A DNA stretch of 64,000 bases, from contig JABYQR010000051.1 in assembly GCA_022592445.1 (NCBI GenBank), forward strand, positions 118,671 through 182,670. The letters run 5' to 3'. Position 1 is the first letter of the stretch, and every line of letters starts with the position of its first letter. Shown piece by piece: positions 24,032-35,848 of the stretch. The notes beneath the pieces are model-generated. The model did not search any database. It was not told where the DNA came from and worked only from the letters and a program-made list of their open reading frames with translations. The stretch comes from Cytidiella melzeri (Eukaryota > Basidiomycota > Agaricomycetes > Polyporales > Irpicaceae). The position numbers were made by a program, and so were the translations under genes.

Positions 24032-26797
24032 CGCAATGGCGCACAGCTTGCAGTAATACTGTAGTACTAGTACGAGTCTGTGGGAGGGTTGCAGCTACCG
24101 CATGCGCCGCAGTCTATCGAGTCTCTGTGTTATTCCTGTAAACTTGTTATCACGAGTTGAGTGTCACTGACAGTAGTCCGCTGGAGTCGTGAATGCACTG
24201 TAGCACGTATGTAGTCTCGGACCAACTTCTTCGGAGGCGCTTCCCCGCGAGCTTGGCGCATCACAAAGGCGGATCACAGATTGCGGGTATAGCCGAGCAC
24301 CAACCTACCAATCGGGAATTTGCTTTCAAGTTACTAGCGGACCAGCTTGTTGAGCTGTTGCAGCGCCGCCATGCACCCGCAGAGCTCATTCTAGTAGTTG
24401 TATCTACTGTCTGTAGCAGTTCGAACAGGTTTGGTAAATGTGAGAATTTGTTTAACAGTTCTGTTTGATCCGCGCTGAATGTGCCACTGTCAGAAGGAAG
24501 ATTTTCTTATAGCAACTGCTGATAATAGGAAAGCTCTGACCGAGCTACTCCGCGACCTGCATTTCACCAAGCTTGGCCGCCACCGCCATGAGATGAAAAA
24601 AAAACCGCAATGGAGAGCAGACCTCAGTGTCGCGGTGATTGGTATGTGCCACGAAGCCTGAGTATATACGGAGTTCCGCTGAGCATTGCAGGGATGACGC
24701 CTGATTGAAGGCTCATACGTAGGAATTGAAGGTTGAGGAGTTGAACAGCATCTGTCATGCATTTTTCGACAACGAGTCAGTCGACCAAAGCCAGCTATAC
24801 CAGACGCACGACGCCATTTCCACCATGCGCCGTGTCCCTCCTCTCAACTGAGGCAACAGCACTGGAAGTCCCGGTGAATCGTGCGCCCCGGATGTAGCGG
24901 CACTCGCCTCCATTCCCCAATCCGACGTCGCTTCATTGAGGAGGATCACTCAGTCATATTCCGATACCGCGGTCAGAAGAACCTAGAAACAGAAAACGAC
25001 GCTCACAGTACATGCCAGCTGCGCAAAAAATGCCTCACCTCCATTGAGCAGCCTGAGTAAGCGTGTCGCTTCCAACGGAGCATACTGCTCCCCGGATGCC
25101 TGACGGAAGTTAGTTCTGTTCGAGGCTACCCGAGAAAACATACAGTTCCGGACTATTAGGCAGCAACAGCCTTGACATAATCACAAGTCAATGCAGCAGC
25201 GCGGTTGATGCGCTTTACCCGCCCTCGACATGACTACTAGTGGCGTGCGAAACAATCCGCGCCAGTGTCATGCTCGCGTGGCCCTGCGCAAGTCCGTCTC
25301 GGACGGAAGATGCACGCCTCGGAGTCCTGGCCCAAACATGTCCTGTGCACGCGACCATCCTTTACAGCAGTGTTTCGAAGGTTACACTCTAGCGCGAGAT
25401 GGAATTCGTGACGGGAAGTCTTTGACTCTAACAAGCCAATCTCAAGACGAGAAAATCATCATAGATTCAGCGAACAACCCGAGCTGTGCGGGAAACTAGC
25501 GTCGAATACAAATTCTCAGCTTCGGAGTAGGTACAGGTGTCGTGCAGTACCAAGGCGACATGTCCAATCGCGGGTGTGCCGAAGGGACGAGGCTTGTCCT
25601 GTATGTCCAGTGAGAGCGCAGGCCCTCGTCCCTGCACCACGATTGGCTGCGCTCTGGGAATGGATCCCTGTGGCGACCAGTTGTTGGACAGATCCTCTGA
25701 TGGTGATGCGACGCTGTTAAAGAAACATACATCCGCATTCACTTCGGTATTTGCACTCTGTGTGTGTGCCTTCTCGAGTGACGGGGTTGCTGGTTAGATG
25801 CCGTGGTCTTGATTTCATCACCCCAGCTGTGAGGCGAAACGTACAGTTCGTCAGTTACATCGGCTGAACGCTGAGGGGCACTCCATGTGTCGTCGCGTTT
25901 CGCCTGACAGGCTAACATTGGTGTAAAGGCTGCGCTTACGTGAGGTCGGCCACCATTGACGAGCAATGCTGACCCGAGCTGCTTACAACACCGACGACTG
26001 CCTGTCCATGCGTGGCTCAGATCAGCGTTATCATTTGCCAGTATTCTGTGCAGAGTTTCCGGTGACGCCTACTACGAGCTCGACTCCGATGAAAGCTCGC
26101 CACGCGACTTTCTCCCAAGTGTTTCATTATTTCAGACACGTTTCCGGGAACCAAAGTCTCTGAAGTTTGGGTTACACGACAAAGACCTACATCAAGAATT
26201 AGCTGCCAGTGGGGCTTGAGAGCCGCTGAATACAAGACATCCGCGTAGGAGGTCTAGGGGTCAGCTTTGCGCGGTGGTACCTTGCAGCACTGCACTTCGC
26301 CACAAGTCGACAATCGGGTTTGTGAGTCAAAGCGATGATAAAACACCCAAACTGCAGGGATGTGGCAGCGCCTTGTGTATAGCAACTTGAACTCCGGCGG
26401 CACCTCGCCTTCCGGCTCTCTCCTTGACCGCGTGGCTGCCACGCGAGCTTCCATCGGCAATACGCCTTTCAAGAAAGTACACCACGTAAACTACGTTTGC
26501 TACACTTCGTGCAAGGACGAATATGTGAGCTATAGCAGCTTCACTCGACCAGCTAGCTCACATAGCCAACATCGGAGGGCTGTGGCAGCAAGGGGGCTAG
26601 CTCAAGCTCGTTGCTGTGGTGGCGGTACGGTAACAGTCTGTGCGACATAGAGAGATGATCTGAAACCTCTTGTGTACCTAGGATGATGCTGCAGGGGATC
26701 TAGATACGGTCCCCTTCCCTTCGGTCCACGGGCAACAGGCTCTCATCTAACCGACAGACACTCATAGTTCACCGGACGCTGAGGCTTTCGCGATTCG
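24032..26797. other. Long intergenic stretch, possible gene fragments
   Basis: Nearly 2.8 kb without a gene I can support. On the minus strand several short frames look more coding-like than their surroundings: 25966-25800 (AKRDDTWSAPQRSADVTDEL after a GTAAGC...TGTCAG intron-like gap) and 25730-25490 (SIPRAQPIVVQGRGP, IGHVALVLHDTCTYSEAENL). They could be two exons of an unrecognised gene or a relic, but I could not join them with a start and a stop. The remainder shows only short overlapping frames. Confidence 0.35.
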
Positions 26798-26804
26798 TAT
26801 ATAG
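26798..26804 (+). promoter_or_regulatory. TATA box of the DUF6593 gene
   Basis: TATATAG stands about 100 bp before the ATG at 26906, a normal distance for a fungal core promoter. It is followed by a C/T-rich leader (CCTCTCCTCCTCCTCTTCCT) up to the start codon. Confidence 0.45.
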
Positions 26805-26905
26805 ATGGAGGCACACAATGTACCAGGATTATCAGCTAACGGGCTGCACACCTCTCCTCCTCCTCTTCCTCCCCAAAATCTCATACATCCTCTCTCACCA
26901 TCGCA

Positions 26906-27647
26906 ATGTCATTCAGCATGAACCCTTACACTCAAGGAGGCTGGGCACAGCAGGGATCCGCGACTGCTCCGTCAGTATTCGGCGCACTCCCGACGCTCCC
27001 AATGTCAACCTCCATGCCAAGGTCAATGCAGCCCGACAGCTTCACATTCCAGTTCACCAACTTCAACGCGACCATACTCAACTGCTCTGTGCTGGGTCCA
27101 CAGTCACGAGTCGCGTACCGCGTCGTCACTGAGCCCACCACGCCGTCGTGTACGCTCTGGAAGGACAACGAAAGTCGCGTCATTGCGATGGTACAGTGGC
27201 AACCGAACGCGATGCTTGAGATTCGTGGGGTCACACCGAGGCAGCGCGCTCGCGAGTGGCTGAAACTCGCTCCCGATCAGAGGTTTGTCTAGTTTGTGTC
27301 CTCTCCCAATATCCTCACAGCTGAATGCTGACAAATAACGTTTTTTCCTGTCATTTCACAGCACTCGTCTCATGGAAATCCGAGGTGTTCACTACGCCTG
27401 GGCTCCTATTGATGGGTTCATCTGCGTAAGTGATTGTATCCTTCGTCGACCACACAAATCTACGCTAACCTTGGACACACAACAGCTCTATCGTACCCAG
27501 ACCTCCGCTCCAAAAGTACTAGCCCGCATTGCCAGGGCACCCACTACAGTCCTCTTAGAAGTCACTCAAGAAGCCGTCCAACTAAGCCTCCTCGAACCGT
27601 GCCTAGTCGCCACGGTCCTCTTCGTTTGCGGCCACAACATCGAGTGA
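26906..27647 (+). CDS. DUF6593 domain protein
   Basis: Three exons, 26906-27282, 27362-27425 and 27486-27647, give 200 residues. After a Gln/Gly/Ser-rich start, residues 45 to 185 match what I know of the basidiomycete DUF6593 family: FTNFNATILNCSVLGPQSR, YRVVTEP, ESRVIAMVQWQPNAMLEIRG, a WLKL stretch, WAPIDGFICLYRT, and a C-terminal LEVTQEAVQ ... LVATVLFVCGHNIE. Repeated beta strands suggest a lipocalin-like or tubby-like barrel. The family is expanded in mushroom genomes and has no known function. The protein lacks a signal peptide and ends with a hydrophobic strand. A TATA box and a pyrimidine-rich leader support the start. Confidence 0.8.
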
Positions 27648-28250
27648 TCATACCACCCTCTTTTCAAGTATTCCTTCCCTGGATTTATCTCTCCACGCTG
27701 TATCGCTAGTCTCCTCATTCTGGATCACCTCACCACTGTATTTTTAGCTATATCTATCCCTGCCACACCTCAGGACTGTATCCTCTAGCACACCCCGTAG
27801 ATCTCACCACTGTATTTTTTGTTGTATTTATTCCTCGGGAACTGTATCCTCTAGTACATCTCGTAAGACAGCTTTCGAATTTCGCCATCCCTTCTGTAGT
27901 TGTTATCCTGTAGCGTTAACATTTTCATAGATCGACCGCTCGACCGTTGTAGCCAGCTAGTATTAATTTATTCGTTCGTACCTCTAGATCTGGTTTGATC
28001 TGCAGTCCACGACAATCACCGCGGATGCAGTGCATTGGATAGCCATGTTTCGATCGGCAATTTAGTAAGTACCTGCCTGATGCGGCGGCACCGCCACTCT
28101 CAAGCTTTCAAGACCGAACAGTCCATTCGATCGGGTTTCCTCAATCTCATCCCGCGATACCCGATAAGCACGATACATAAATACAGTAAGACAAAGTGGG
28201 CACAGCGGACACAACAATTGGGTAAGCTTTACAGCTGGCACAAGCATGTT
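27648..28250. repeat. Diverged tandem duplication in the 3' region
   Basis: Downstream of the DUF6593 stop, two copies of a unit of about 73 bp follow each other (roughly 27730-27799 and 27803-27867). Each contains TCACCACTGTATTTTT and later ACTGTATCCTCTAG with a few changes between copies. The rest of the interval, where this gene and the Nup96 gene converge, holds no open frame of note. Confidence 0.5.
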
Positions 28251-31157
28251 TTACGCAACCTCCACACTCCGCAAAAATTTCTCGTAAGCTGTAGCACGTA
28301 TATGTTCAAGCTTAGTAGCTTCGGCAACCCGAGCAGTGCGCAGCTGTTGACCAAGCTATGACGGGAAGCGTCCGTCAACATCTTATTGTACGAATATACT
28401 CGTAGATCGTTACTCACGACAAGGGGACGCAGCTGGTCCAGACGCGACGTCAGCCCAGAAATCATCTCTGCTAGCGCAGCTCTATGACGAATATCGGAAT
28501 GCTCTACGAGCACGTCCGGTAGTTGCTGTATGAGCTTCGGCACACTTCGGGTCAGCTCCTCGATTTCAGCAGCGTCAGCTGCATCTGGTGCCGTCAAAGT
28601 ATCCAGTCGTTCGCGCAACTCCGGAAGGCGTGTCATAACATGAGCATAATCCAAGAGCACCTAGGTGAAGATTTTGTTAGACTATGGATGTCGGTTTCGT
28701 GCATAGAAGTGTACCTTTCCACGACTATGCCAACCCTCCACAGGATGCCCCGATATCCTATGTAATAGTTCCTCAAGTAGTTCCAGGTCCTTGCGGATGA
28801 TCGCGTCCGGTGCCAACTCTGTGACTGCCAGTTCATGGGCCGCTGTGTACATGCCAGCCATCAGATAAAGCTCATAAGCCTCATACACCTGGCCCGCAAA
28901 AAGGGCATGAATCGCCTGTATTTGTTGTGAGCGGTAATTCCGATCTGTGACTAGTAGAACTAACCTTCGCTTCGTTGACCCATGCCACGGGAATTTTGAG
29001 GCTTCCCACAAGGCCCCTCATCATCCAATCATCTATTTTCGGGGCGTTACGCGACAGCATGTCTTGAATGGCACGTCGACGTCTGCGACAAACCTGCCGT
29101 TGAGCACAGCATAATGCAAACCACATAAAACATACCCTGATGAACCTTCCAGATGTAATAGAACGAACACAGCCTCTTGTAGCATGTCCATCTCCTCTAA
29201 CTGTAGCGCATAGCTATTGGCGAGTAAGTCAGCACTTGGGCTATGACCCTCGACACCACTGTCGCTGTCAGATTGTGCCTCTTCGGTGCGCGCGTCATTA
29301 ATACTGGTATCTCCTCTATCAGTGAAATCCCGGACGCGAAGACATCGTGACAGGAGGATGTAGATGTGCCACGGCAGACGAAAATCTGATGGTGAAGGGC
29401 TAAACGAAAATGGCGAAAGTGCATGCGAGAGCAGGTGTTCGGGGTCGGCAAAGAGCTTGATGAGGGAAAATAGAGCATCCGGAGGGTCGGTTTCTACAGG
29501 CAGTTTCCAAGCCGATGCAGCAGGCGAGGATCCTTCGCGGTACCATGGCACAGGAGCCGCAACATGCGGCGAGCCGACTTTGACGAGTTGATCATACGTA
29601 GCAAAAGAGTCTGCTATGCTGGCGTCAAGGGATTCACCAAACCAGAGGTGTAAACCGAAGGCGCGCTTCCAATCCAGTCCTTTCCCTAGCGGTATATCAG
29701 GACAGCGCTCAAGACCCGTACCCTTGGACCCTTCCAAAACATCCACAATACCGGCGAGAAGAGCGTAGATTTTCCGTATGTTTGCGTCAATATGAACATC
29801 TATCCTTTGCTCACGCCATAGAGTCAACTGCGCGCTGATGTCGTCCTTGAACTCGTCATCACCGCCCACTTGAGATATCAAGGTTGCTAACTTGACGTTT
29901 GAATAATCCAGTGCAATTTGGCACGACTTTTCAACCTGGTTTCCGGTCAGAAGGGCAAAAACCGCTCGGGCCCAGTCTTGGTGCCCAGATAGTGACTCGT
30001 CTACTTCAGCCTCGACAGCAGGTGACACGGCATCTTGCAGCCAACTGGACAGCGCGGCTTTCCGCCGCACAGCTTGTGTACGTTGACGTATATCGTTGTT
30101 GATGCTGCTGGCCAAGTGGAGTTCAATGGGATCGAATAGTGCGTGTCCTAGCCGGAATAATGTTGCCTCGAATGATTTGTCGGTCGAAGGGAAGAGACTC
30201 TCGAAGGAAGCGAATGTGAGATGACGAGAGGGGGTTGCAGCTGGTATGCCGTCTGCATCTGGCTCTATCACGGTATGCGTGAGATTATGAGAAAGCAGCT
30301 TTGAGGCAAGGTCGGTTGCCTCCTGCTTCCCAGCGGCAACAGTAGGTATTGTAACTATAGTGACAACGGAGGAGTTGGCGGTAGAGGTTCTAGTAGGTCA
30401 CAGAGGTAAGTGCTGCATACACCGTTCAAAACTGTGTTGACGCACGAATTGTTCCATGGTGCACATAAGCTACCCAGATGGGCGAGAGTGCCACCCGGTC
30501 CCCACCCCACACGGAAAGAGCGACCAAAAGACAGCCCGCAGTCGATTAGAGCACCTTCATGTCCCGCCACGGCCGACGCAGAACTCTCAACTCGAGCGTA
30601 CTTTCTTGATGGCCTAAACGGCGCAGGGTCGATGTCATGTGCAAATGACGGTCGCTGTGTCACAGGTCATAAGAGATAGGTGACTAACAAGTGGTTCCAC
30701 GCACTTGTCGAGAATCTGCGCGCAATCCCTCCCCTTCCGAGTCCCTGCTATGTTTCCGACTTATCGCAGGAGGGGCCAACAGCCGATGTTTTGGCGGCTG
30801 CTGACGCGATATATCTCGCATGGCAGCCTCTTCTTCTGGTGCACGGAAGAGCGCAGACTGCATAACAAGCATTTTCTGTCTATCCACGCCGACCTGTCGC
30901 GCCCATGGTATGAGGGTTTGATCAGTCAACCTTGAGGTATTCGGGGGTGGCGAATCTGATTCTGAACCTGCATCCTGTTCGTGCAAATCTGTGTACAGGT
31001 CGCTATCACCAGAGTTGGAAGGCGGCTGGCGCGGACGTCCAGTTGCACGGTTCGTGGAGGGTCCTGCGGCCGGTAAAATTTGTTCCACCAGAATACTTGC
31101 ATCGGATGATGAGCCCTCCTCATCGCTGTCTGTTGCGTACGCCCGGAAACGCGTCAT
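28251..31157 (-). CDS. NUP96: Stand-alone nucleoporin Nup96 (Nup145C homologue)
   Basis: Seven exons: 31157-30705, 30654-30423, 30354-29136, 29082-28965, 28915-28715, 28660-28418 and 28343-28251; 852 residues. An acidic, disordered N-terminal part of about 150 residues (YATDSDEEGSSSD) precedes FRPSRKYARVESSAS and LSFGRSFRVGWGPGGTLAHL, the conserved start of Nup96. The ancestral coatomer-like helical core follows: DWARAVFALLTGNQVEKSC, LATLISQVGGDDEF, LDWKRAFGLHLWFG, and the C-terminal helices ending KLEHIRATAYEKFLRS. Nup96 is a scaffold member of the Y (Nup84/Nup107) complex of the nuclear pore. In animals and yeasts it is usually released from a Nup98-Nup96 (Nup145) precursor by self-cleavage. 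Here the frame starts with its own ATG and no FG repeats or HFS cleavage site precede it. An alternative, slightly longer N-terminus (ATG at 31352) is possible. Confidence 0.87.
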
Positions 31158-32276
31158 GATGAACTGTCCTCCAGAAGGACGTCTGAAAAAGCGTGTCCAA
31201 GGAGCGGGGATGTAACAATTAAGAGAGAGAGGGCCCAAGCCGTTTACCACAAGCCAGAGGCCAGAGTCCTTGTCAACAAGAGGCGAAGACCAAACCACGG
31301 CTCGGCCTGTCAGTGTGACAGCATGTTTTCCAGTTTGGGCATTGTGTGACAAACGCGTTGCAATGTCACGGACGCGACTGAGCTTCTTGGTAACTCCCGC
31401 TCCGCCACTTTGACCACCCGGCTACCAATTTACTCGAGTACGTGTTGAAAGCTTTGCTACCCTGGAACTTATGCAAATACTTGGTTTCTTAGACGAAGAT
31501 GTCTAGTTTGAACTCACCCCGCGTGAATTCGGCTCGCCTAGGAGACTATCTCTCTCGCACCGTAAGGTTGACTGGCAAAGTACTACGCGTAGGTGATGCA
31601 CAATCTCGCAGAAGTTTGGTATCTGAAAATTCTTGCTAGTTTACCGACGCATCAAATGAGGTGGTTTTACAAGCCAGCGATGGAGGAGAGGTCAGGGTGA
31701 TCATGATCTCAGTGCGTTAGGAATATAGGGACGCACTGGATGATTTGGTGTTGATGCCTGCACTTAGGGATCAGAATCTAGCATGACTTCAAGCTTCGTC
31801 GAAATAATTGGTATCGCCCAAAGCCCCAACAGCGTTAAGGCTCAAGCCTGCCTGAATCTTGGTGACGACCTGGGCAAGTGTCACCGTCTAGAGTCGTTTC
31901 ATGTGGCTAAAACTTCAACTCCTGTGCAGACTTGGACTTGGTCAATTTCGTCGTCGAGAAATGGCATGATCCCAAATTTGCAAGCATGTTTTGAACGCAC
32001 GACGTTGCCCCGCAATTTTTGTTTATATTTTGGCTTGATGTATCAGTATAACGGGCACAATATCGCTGGATTCGCACAAAGAACCTCAGTCACTGGCAAA
32101 ACATGCATAAATGGATTACAGCTATTCCTCTCGATGACTGCAGAAACGGTTGGTAATGACAGGCAGCAGTCCAGTAGGGGACCGCAGATGAAGAGCAAAA
32201 TGAAGGGTATAGCCTCAACCCAGAAAATCAACAAGTAATCTACCCAATCACTGCAAGCTCCGAAACTCCTATAGAT
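31158..32276. other. Intergenic
   Basis: Upstream of Nup96 and downstream of the first DUF3455 gene. The longest frame, 31783-32238 on the plus strand (151 codons), starts MTSSFVEIIG but has no domain, no splice sites and no composition suggesting coding sequence; I regard it as chance. Nothing else was seen. Confidence 0.45.
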
Positions 32277-33155
32277 TCAGAAACTTCCGCCCAACAAAGC
32301 TATGAGCGCTCGCTGGTCAGTTTACGGTTGTCATACGATGGCTTTGAAGTGCTCACCATATAAAGAGACATATTTTACGAAGATTTCAGGGGAGCCGACA
32401 GTGCACTACGTTCATGGTATCAGCTCCTTATTTTGAACGGCTCGAGACTGAACCAAACTATACTCACAGTAGAAGGCGGCTGTCCTCCCCTGGTCTGCAG
32501 CCTGTACACCTGAGTAGCAAGGTCACCCGAAGCGGCGCTGAGACTCAGCCAGTCAATATTTTTGGTCGGGTTCGTCGGAGCGGGAATGTCTCCAGTTTTC
32601 GCGCCGATGACGAACGCGTCGGCGTGGCCTGCTTCGCTGGCTGAGGTAAAGTCCCATTTAGGCGAGAGACCACCAGCAGCGTTCGTCACGAAATAGTGCT
32701 GTCCCAGCACGGAGGGATTTTTCAATTCAGCCATGGCTTGAATAACTTTTGCGGCAGTCCAAGATGCTGGTGCGATGCTCCAAGCGGCGGAAGCTATGTC
32801 GATGATGGTTTCATACGAGTCACTTGAAGGGAGGCAAGATACGTCGAATAATTCTGCGTACGCCCCAGCAGAGCTGCATTCAAATATCGTGAGTAGTCAG
32901 AAGACCGAGAGTAACAGTAAAAATTACTGACACGTATGTACCCTGTGCGTTGCAGGTGTAGTTCTGGGTACCCACGCCGACGCCGACGAACTCAGGTGTT
33001 GCGGCAATAGGCGCAGCAAGCGGTGTGCCACTAGAACTTGCAGGTATGGTGAGAGTGACCTTGGAGAGGTCACAGCGGGACCCGGTTTGGGCTGGGGCTG
33101 CAGATACGGCGTGTGCAGACGCGATGAGTGAGATGAAGAGTGAAGTGAGCATCAT
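32277..33155 (-). CDS. Secreted DUF3455 protein, paralogue A
   Basis: Four exons, 33155-32932, 32873-32468, 32405-32357 and 32299-32277, give 233 residues. A signal peptide (MMLTSLFISLIASAHAVSA) is followed by the DUF3455 pattern: CDLSKVTLTIP, GVGVGTQNYTC, AGAYAELFDVSC, LGQHYF, GGLSPKWDFTSA, GDIPAPT, DWLSL and TRGGQPP. Fungal members are often labelled malate dehydrogenase, but they lack a dinucleotide-binding motif and that name is unsupported; their function is unknown. Six to seven cysteines suggest disulphides in the secreted form. The donor of intron 1 is GTCAGT. A TATA-like ATAAAA lies about 105 bp upstream. The gene shares its exon layout with the two paralogues at 34 and 38 kb. Confidence 0.85.
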
Positions 33156-33259
33156 TTTCAAGGAATGCAAAGAGCGTGTGGAGTGCGACTGCAAGATGGG
33201 GTAAAAAGGGACAAACGGGAACTTGTCGCGTTTTGCGAACATGGATGCTGAGTTCCGCC

Positions 33260-33267
33260 CTTTTATC
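33260..33267 (-). promoter_or_regulatory. TATA-like box of paralogue A
   Basis: Minus-strand GGATAAAAGG lies about 105 bp before the ATG at 33155. The two other DUF3455 genes have a TATA sequence at a similar distance, which supports the call. Confidence 0.4.
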
Positions 33268-33971
33268 CTTCTGGCATACCGTGGGTGCTTAACTCATCTG
33301 AATCTGCGCAGGAACAAACTTGGCTTCATTGAAGGTGTGTGACCTGTATGTCGATCGCGGTGATTAGGGCGATACACTGTAAGCGTCCTGTATCACGGCT
33401 CAGCGCCCATCGATCGTCGTTGACAGACAGCTGAGTTTAAAGCCGGTCACTCCTGGGTGCAGTTTATGCGCGCCTCTCGACATCTGCTTCGGCTGCTGCA
33501 CCAGCATTAGTGGAGGTCAACACGTCTGGCTCTAGTTTTGTGTCACGCGCACAAAGGACGCGAAGGTCAGTGGTCAGTTGTGCGTATGAGTATACGAGAA
33601 TTAACACGAATACGAAGTGGTAACCAAGAACTCACGCACTGCATAACAACAGAAATTACCTGAATGATCGACACAATATCATGTTCGCATCTGTAACAAA
33701 AGTACCACCTCCTTCCGAATTAGATGAGGTGTGTCTACCTAGTGATTGCTTGTGATGTCCCTTCGCTGACCCAGACTTTTAGTGGGACCTATCATATCTT
33801 TCGCGTCGTCAAAATATACGTAAGACAGCTATCATTTCATTCATCCTGCAATACGCTGATACACAATGACGGGACCATCGACATCGAGAATACATAGTGC
33901 CTCTTTGTAACTCGAGCCAGCCATGAAACATTTGAACATCTCAGGTCCCCGACCTAGCTCGAGCCTCCAGG
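33268..33971. other. Intergenic between DUF3455 paralogues A and B
   Basis: About 700 bp with no supported gene. It should hold the upstream control region of paralogue A and the 3' end of paralogue B. Confidence 0.45.
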
Positions 33972-34849
33972 CTAGTAGAACCCTGGCGAGAGACAAATCA
34001 TGAGGCCTGACGAGTATCGACGTGAAAAAGCTGATAGGGACACTCACAATATTGGGCAGTGTATCTGACGTAGATTTCAGCAGAGCCGGGAGCGCACTGC
34101 ATAGGTAAGCGTCAACTTCTGTCAACTTTCTGGCAGTAAATTTGATAAATCTGTTCACTTACAGAAGACGGAGGCTGGCCGCCTCGGGTCTGAACTCTGA
34201 AGATCTGCTCGGCAAGCTCTCCGCCGCCGTTGCTCAGGCTAAGCCAGTCAACGTTGACCGTAGGGTCGGTCGGGGCAGGGATATCACCGGTTCTCACGCC
34301 AACCACGTACGCGTTGGGATTGCCTGCCATGCTGGCGGATGTGAAATCCCATTTAGGTGACAGGCCTCCTGAGGCGTTGGTGATGAAGTAGTGTTGCCCG
34401 AGGACCTCGGGGGAGCCTGCGCCGGCCAGCGCGTCGATAATATCCTGAGGTGTCACAGAGGCTGGAGCAGCTTCCCATGCCACGTAGGCTGCAGTGGTAA
34501 GGCCGTTGAAGGTGCTGGGAGGGAGGCAAGAGATGTCGAAAAGCTCGGCCAACGCGCCAGCAGAACTAATGCAGGAATGAGCGACTTGGTCATGGATATG
34601 TGGAATCGCTTACGTGTAAGTGCCCGCCGAGCCACAGGTATAGTTCTGCGTGCCGACAGCGAGGCCGATGTATTTGGGACCGCTAGACAATGGTGACGCC
34701 AGCGGAGTACCAGAAGTACTGCTTGGAATCGTCAAAGTGACTGTGGACACGTCGCACAGCGATGCTGTGGCCCGAGTCTTCGTCGGGCTTGCCAGGACGG
34801 CAGCGGTGGATGCGAGGAGGGCGACGAAGAGCGAGGCGTACTTCATCAT
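33972..34849 (-). CDS. Secreted DUF3455 protein, paralogue B
   Basis: Four exons, 34849-34614, 34565-34163, 34096-34048 and 33982-33972, encode 232 residues. The last exon is only 11 nt and supplies the final WFY plus stop. A signal peptide (MMKYASLFVALLASTAAVLA) precedes the same landmarks as paralogue A: CDVSTVTLTIP, GLAVGTQNYTC, AGALAELFDISCLPPSTF, LGQHYFITNASGGLSPKWD, GDIPAPT and TRGGQPPSS. Exon 3 is 49 nt in both A and B and the intron phases are identical, so the pair arose by tandem duplication. Function is unknown; extracellular location is inferred from the signal peptide. Confidence 0.86.
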
Positions 34850-34970
34850 GAAGAAATTTGGATGTGCAGGAGCTCTGACTGGTACAAGGCAGGAGAGGTT
34901 TCTCGATAATGGTGAAGAGCTCGAGGTAAGCTGACTTCTCCGTGCGGAACACAGCTAAAGCAACACCCTC

Positions 34971-34980
34971 TACTTATACT
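34971..34980 (-). promoter_or_regulatory. TATA box of paralogue B
   Basis: Minus-strand AGTATAAGTA stands about 125 bp before the ATG at 34849. Confidence 0.4.
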
Positions 34981-35848
34981 GAAGCTCCGCCTTTGAAACC
35001 GCTGGTCTGCATTACCAGTACTAGCCGCCGTGAAGGCTTTGGACATACATCATTCCATGCATGGTCACAAAGCTTTTCCCAGAATGAAGGTACCAATGTA
35101 TGTAGTGGCGTCACTGTCAACTGCCGCCACCGTAAGCTTATTTGGCAGTTCGGACGGCGCGGACTATCGATTATTGTTGCAGTAATTATACTGCAACAGC
35201 ACACGCTTAGAGCCAGGCTCGGAGTCCCCGCATTGTGCACTTTGGTCAGCACCTCATATCAGTATCTTATAATTTTTGCTGATAAATTTCGTTGAAGTAC
35301 GAATTGAGAACTGGGACTATGGCAAAATGCCAGTGCGTCTCAGGAACTGGACGATCGGAACAAGTCAGCAGAGAAAACAGACGACGACGAAGAAATGAAG
35401 GGTTTTGACGCTGTCAATTTCAAGTTCGATGCACACCTGACTGCTTCGCAGTGTTCACAAGCGTTCATTCTTGGCGGCGTTGACTAAGTTTGACGAGATG
35501 GAGAATTTCATGACATGCCGACCGTTGTAAGCCGACAAAGCTGGTCATACATACATTGACCTGTTTACGTGAACGGATGCACATGCTTGCATTTTCCGTA
35601 TGCTCCGAGTCGGACTGTATAGACACGTTCACTGAATCCGAATGGCCGAGGCAGTGGAGATGGGCTCAAACCTTCGCTTTCATTCTTACATCACTGCGAG
35701 TCTGACCAGGTGGTATTGATCGGCCTTTTGGTTTCTAGAGGTGACTTGAGCCATTCTATAAGCGGAAGTGTACCAGACCATGTTCATCAATTGGTTGTTA
35801 GCAAAATTCAACGAGAAGGAGTTCTCTTGGACAGAAGGAACAAAATAT
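34981..35848. other. Intergenic; one strong hairpin
   Basis: No gene was found. At 35175-35198 a perfect 10-bp stem (TGTTGCAGTA/TACTGCAACA) closes a 4-nt ATTA loop, about 330 bp upstream of paralogue B. It could be a protein-binding palindrome or part of a small transposon relic. The rest has normal composition and no long frame. Confidence 0.4.

Noticed and set aside
28229..28417. Unspliced C-terminus of Nup96 after LRPLV
   Set aside because: The unspliced tail is Leu/Cys-rich and unlike the family. Splicing 28418 to 28343 yields a regular amphipathic helix ending in a stop.
31783..32238. 151-codon plus-strand frame in the gap upstream of Nup96
   Set aside because: No recognisable domain, no splice signals, and composition like the surrounding non-coding DNA.
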